Below the pieces are notes generated by a model, which worked only from the letters and a program-made list of their open reading frames with translations, did no database searches and was not told the origin of the DNA. Below are positions 61,827-64,000 of a DNA stretch of 64,000 bases, piece by piece. Source of the DNA: Deferribacteraceae bacterium UBA6793. Lineage in GTDB: Bacteria > Chrysiogenota > Deferribacteres > Deferribacterales > Geovibrionaceae. Position numbers and translations under genes: made by a program. Location of the stretch: NCBI GenBank assembly GCA_002452405.1, contig DKFP01000009.1, positions 93,266-157,265 of the forward strand, written 5' to 3'. The number at the start of each line of letters is the position of its first letter. Position 1 is the first letter of the stretch.

Positions 61827-64000
61827 ATGTGTAATTCGCAGGCAATTAAAAAATACTATCAGGAAACGTGGGAAAATATTAAAAAGAACCGCTTTTCCTA
61901 TTCAACATCATGGCAGCTCAGCCAGAGACTAACGGAACTTGCAGACGAAATAGTCATTAAAACCTGTCAGTCTGCCGGGGAGACGGACGGAATAGCCGTT
62001 CTTGCCCTCGGCGGATATGCCAGAGAACAGATGGCGCCGTTTTCCGACATCGACATCCTTATTCTGCACAAGGGGAGGATGAACAAAAACTATGAGCGGT
62101 TCATCAGCGAGTTCACCACCTTTATGTGGGACATCGGCGTAAACCCCGGTATTCAGGTCAAGGAACTTAAAGAGGTCACAAAAGCGGCTCTGGAAGACGA
62201 AGTCGTGCGCACCTCTTTCATAGATAACCGATTCCTCTTTGGTGCGCGGAAGGTTTATGAAGCATTCCTCAAAATTATCAACGAAAAAGTCATGGAGAAG
62301 GGAAAACATGAGTTCCTTCTCATGAAAATAGATGGCGTGCGAAACAGAAACAGCAAGTTCCGCGATTCCATCTTCCGCCTTCAGCCCAATATCAAAGAGG
62401 GTAACGGCGGGATGCGCGACATAAACACCATCTACTGGATATGCAAAATACTTTATAAGACCAAAAGTCTCCACGAAACCGTCAAGCACAACATTCTCAC
62501 CCACAGCGAATATGAGAAACTCATAGAAAACGCGGAGTTCCTCTTCCGTGTGCGAAATGAACTACACTACTATCACAACCGGAAATACGACGTCATGAGC
62601 CTTGAAGCGCAGATGGATATTGCCAAAAATCTTGGTTACACAGCTACTTCCAGCGTTCAGAGCGTCGAAATCTTTATGCGCGACTACTACATAATGGCGA
62701 AAACCACAGCGGAGATAACTCAGAAGGTCATCAACCGCACCCTGGCGGAACTCTCAAACAAATGGTTCCAGAAAAAAGTATTCTCGCTCCGTCTTTCAGA
62801 CGGTTTCGTTCAGTATGCAAACACGCTGACCGTTGAAAGCAAAAATATTTTCGATGAAAACCCCAGAAAACTTATCTCGGTTTTCACATATGCCGCGAAC
62901 AAAGGACTGAAACTCGCCGACTCCACCATCGACCTCATAAAAGAAAAAACTTACCTCATCGACGCTGAATTTACACAGAAATACGGTGCTGTGTTTCTTA
63001 AAGCGATATCATCCTTTCCTGATTCCAGCCGTATCGTTTCGAACATGGCGAAATGCGGCATTTTGCAGGCAATTATACCTGAATTTGAATACATTATATG
63101 CCGCGCACAGTTCGACTATTACCACCACTATACGGTGGACGAACATACTTACCTCGCACTGAGCTATCTGGATAAGCTCACAGGCAGTCTGCCGCCCCAC
63201 CTTGAAAGGTATCAGGAGGCTTTTAACAGACTGAAACGCAAAGACCTGCTGGCGCTCTCCGTTCTTCTCCACGACATAGGAAAGGGACAGGGCAAAAACC
63301 ACAGCATTGTCGGAGCACAGATGACCCGCTCAATATGCAAATTCCTCGGCATGGGACTTGAGGATACGGACACAGTTTGCAGCATGGTCGAACATCACCT
63401 GCTCATGAGCCACATCGCCCAGCGGCGTGACCTGCACAGCATCGACGTTATAAATCACTTCGTAAGCTATGTTAACAACCAGCAGGAACTAGATATCCTC
63501 TTCCTGCTCACCTATGCGGACATGAACGCAGTTGGCGGCGCGGCGTTTAACGAATGGAAGAACAGCCTGCTTAAAGAACTGCACGAAAAAGCTGAACAGG
63601 CGCTGAACAACGAAGACCTCGTTCAGGAATACAACGCTGTCGTGAAACTCCGACGTGAAAAACTGGAAGAACGCTGCAAGCTCACACCGGAAATATACGA
63701 GGCTTCAAAGACCCTCGACGATGAATTTATCTATGGAAACAAAGCCGGACAGATAATCAGCTATCTCTCCATGGCGCTGAAAATAAACGAAAAGAACCCC
63801 ATAATAGTGGAAGTGGACACCAGAAAAGAGCTTGACACAATGCAGATACTCGTCTGTACCTATGACCACGTCGGACTTCTGCGCAAGATATGCGGGGCGC
63901 TGGCATCACTTGGATACAACATCAAATGGGCGCAGATATACACCATGAACAACGACATAACCATCGACAACATTCTGGTGGACAACCCTTTTGCCGGCTC
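61827..64000 (+). CDS. glnD: PII uridylyltransferase/uridylyl-removing enzyme GlnD, 3' truncated by window
   Basis: 724 codons are visible without a stop before the window edge. The nucleotidyltransferase motif is LGGYAREQMAPFSDIDILIL near residue 50. A GlnD helical linker includes NIKEGNGGMRDINTIYW. The HD uridylyl-removing domain has LHDIGKGQGKNHS, and an ACT domain is in progress at the end (QILVCTYDHVGLLRKICGAL). GlnD modifies PII in response to glutamine and controls nitrogen assimilation. AGAAGG lies only 2 nt before the ATG. A seven-codon reading frame (61811-61834) overlaps the start. Confidence 0.95.
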   Translation, partial: MCNSQAIKKYYQETWENIKKNRFSYSTSWQLSQRLTELADEIVIKTCQSAGETDGIAVLALGGYAREQMAPFSDIDILILHKGRMNKNYERFISEFTTFMWDIGVNPGIQVKELKEVTKAALEDEVVRTSFIDNRFLFGARKVYEAFLKIINEKVMEKGKHEFLLMKIDGVRNRNSKFRDSIFRLQPNIKEGNGGMRDINTIYWICKILYKTKSLHETVKHNILTHSEYEKLIENAEFLFRVRNELHYYHNRKYDVMSLEAQMDIAKNLGYTATSSVQSVEIFMRDYYIMAKTTAEITQKVINRTLAELSNKWFQKKVFSLRLSDGFVQYANTLTVESKNIFDENPRKLISVFTYAANKGLKLADSTIDLIKEKTYLIDAEFTQKYGAVFLKAISSFPDSSRIVSNMAKCGILQAIIPEFEYIICRAQFDYYHHYTVDEHTYLALSYLDKLTGSLPPHLERYQEAFNRLKRKDLLALSVLLHDIGKGQGKNHSIVGAQMTRSICKFLGMGLEDTDTVCSMVEHHLLMSHIAQRRDLHSIDVINHFVSYVNNQQELDILFLLTYADMNAVGGAAFNEWKNSLLKELHEKAEQALNNEDLVQEYNAVVKLRREKLEERCKLTPEIYEASKTLDDEFIYGNKAGQIISYLSMALKINEKNPIIVEVDTRKELDTMQILVCTYDHVGLLRKICGALASLGYNIKWAQIYTMNNDITIDNILVDNPFAG

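Overview
The window looks like chromosome from a motile, flagellated, anaerobic or microaerophilic Gram-negative bacterium of moderate G+C content. The gene set suggests Deferribacterota (Geovibrio/Denitrovibrio/Seleniivibrio-like): KorAB 2-oxoacid:acceptor oxidoreductase, AcnA, a di-heme cytochrome c peroxidase, SelA and SelB, four different chemoreceptors, many sensor kinases and c-di-GMP proteins, and an OmpA-type porin. The lineage is an inference from gene content; no rRNA or tRNA gene was seen. About 53 protein genes are supported, including a 3'-truncated glnD at the right edge.

Layout. 69-5677: HBM-type chemoreceptor, class I glutamine amidotransferase and aconitase on the minus strand. 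5774-9844: SRPBCC protein, EAL-CBS-GGDEF protein and CBS/DRTGG family II pyrophosphatase. 10003-13776: histidine kinase and STAS protein, divergent from a REC-PP2C-HATPase protein (a partner-switching module). 14673-18677: a membrane DUF4405-like protein and a soluble chemoreceptor with a C-terminal Cache-like domain, each behind a convincing sigma-54 promoter. 18935-24883: methyltransferase and YgiD-like dioxygenase, then AMMECR1-korA-korB, then cytochrome c peroxidase. 25207-28290: chemoreceptor and OmpA porin. 34454-28422 (minus): gmhA-mfd-parvulin-parvulin-S4 operon. 34525-39218: rhodanese, double-Cache kinase, cupin and a hemerythrin-tailed chemoreceptor. 48062-39666 (minus): selA-selB-uvrB-PBP1A-kinase operon. 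48210-54487: M20-dprA-smg-topA-trmFO operon. 61099-54476 (minus): mtaB-CoADR-purC and PAS-GGDEF-flavodoxin. 61247-64000: FliL-like protein and glnD.

The intergenic regions are unusually rich in two repeat families. The first is a MITE-like element of about 165-175 bp with inverted ends (CTAGAGCATTTTTCA type) and TA dinucleotides at several ends; about eight copies or fragments are present. One copy lies exactly between two convergent genes so that its TA-G borders form both stop codons. The second is a palindromic modular element of about 110-120 bp, with conserved outer arms and interchangeable central hairpins, found mostly as tandem arrays between 3' ends of genes. One MITE appears to be inserted inside such an array.

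Functionally the window is dominated by signalling (chemotaxis, c-di-GMP, two-component, partner switching) and by housekeeping operons for DNA repair, cell wall, selenocysteine and tRNA modification. The most novel-looking material is the repeat biology, the C-terminal-Cache chemoreceptor, the sigma-54-driven DUF4405 protein with a duplicated cytoplasmic helical module, and the STAS/PP2C-kinase/histidine-kinase module.
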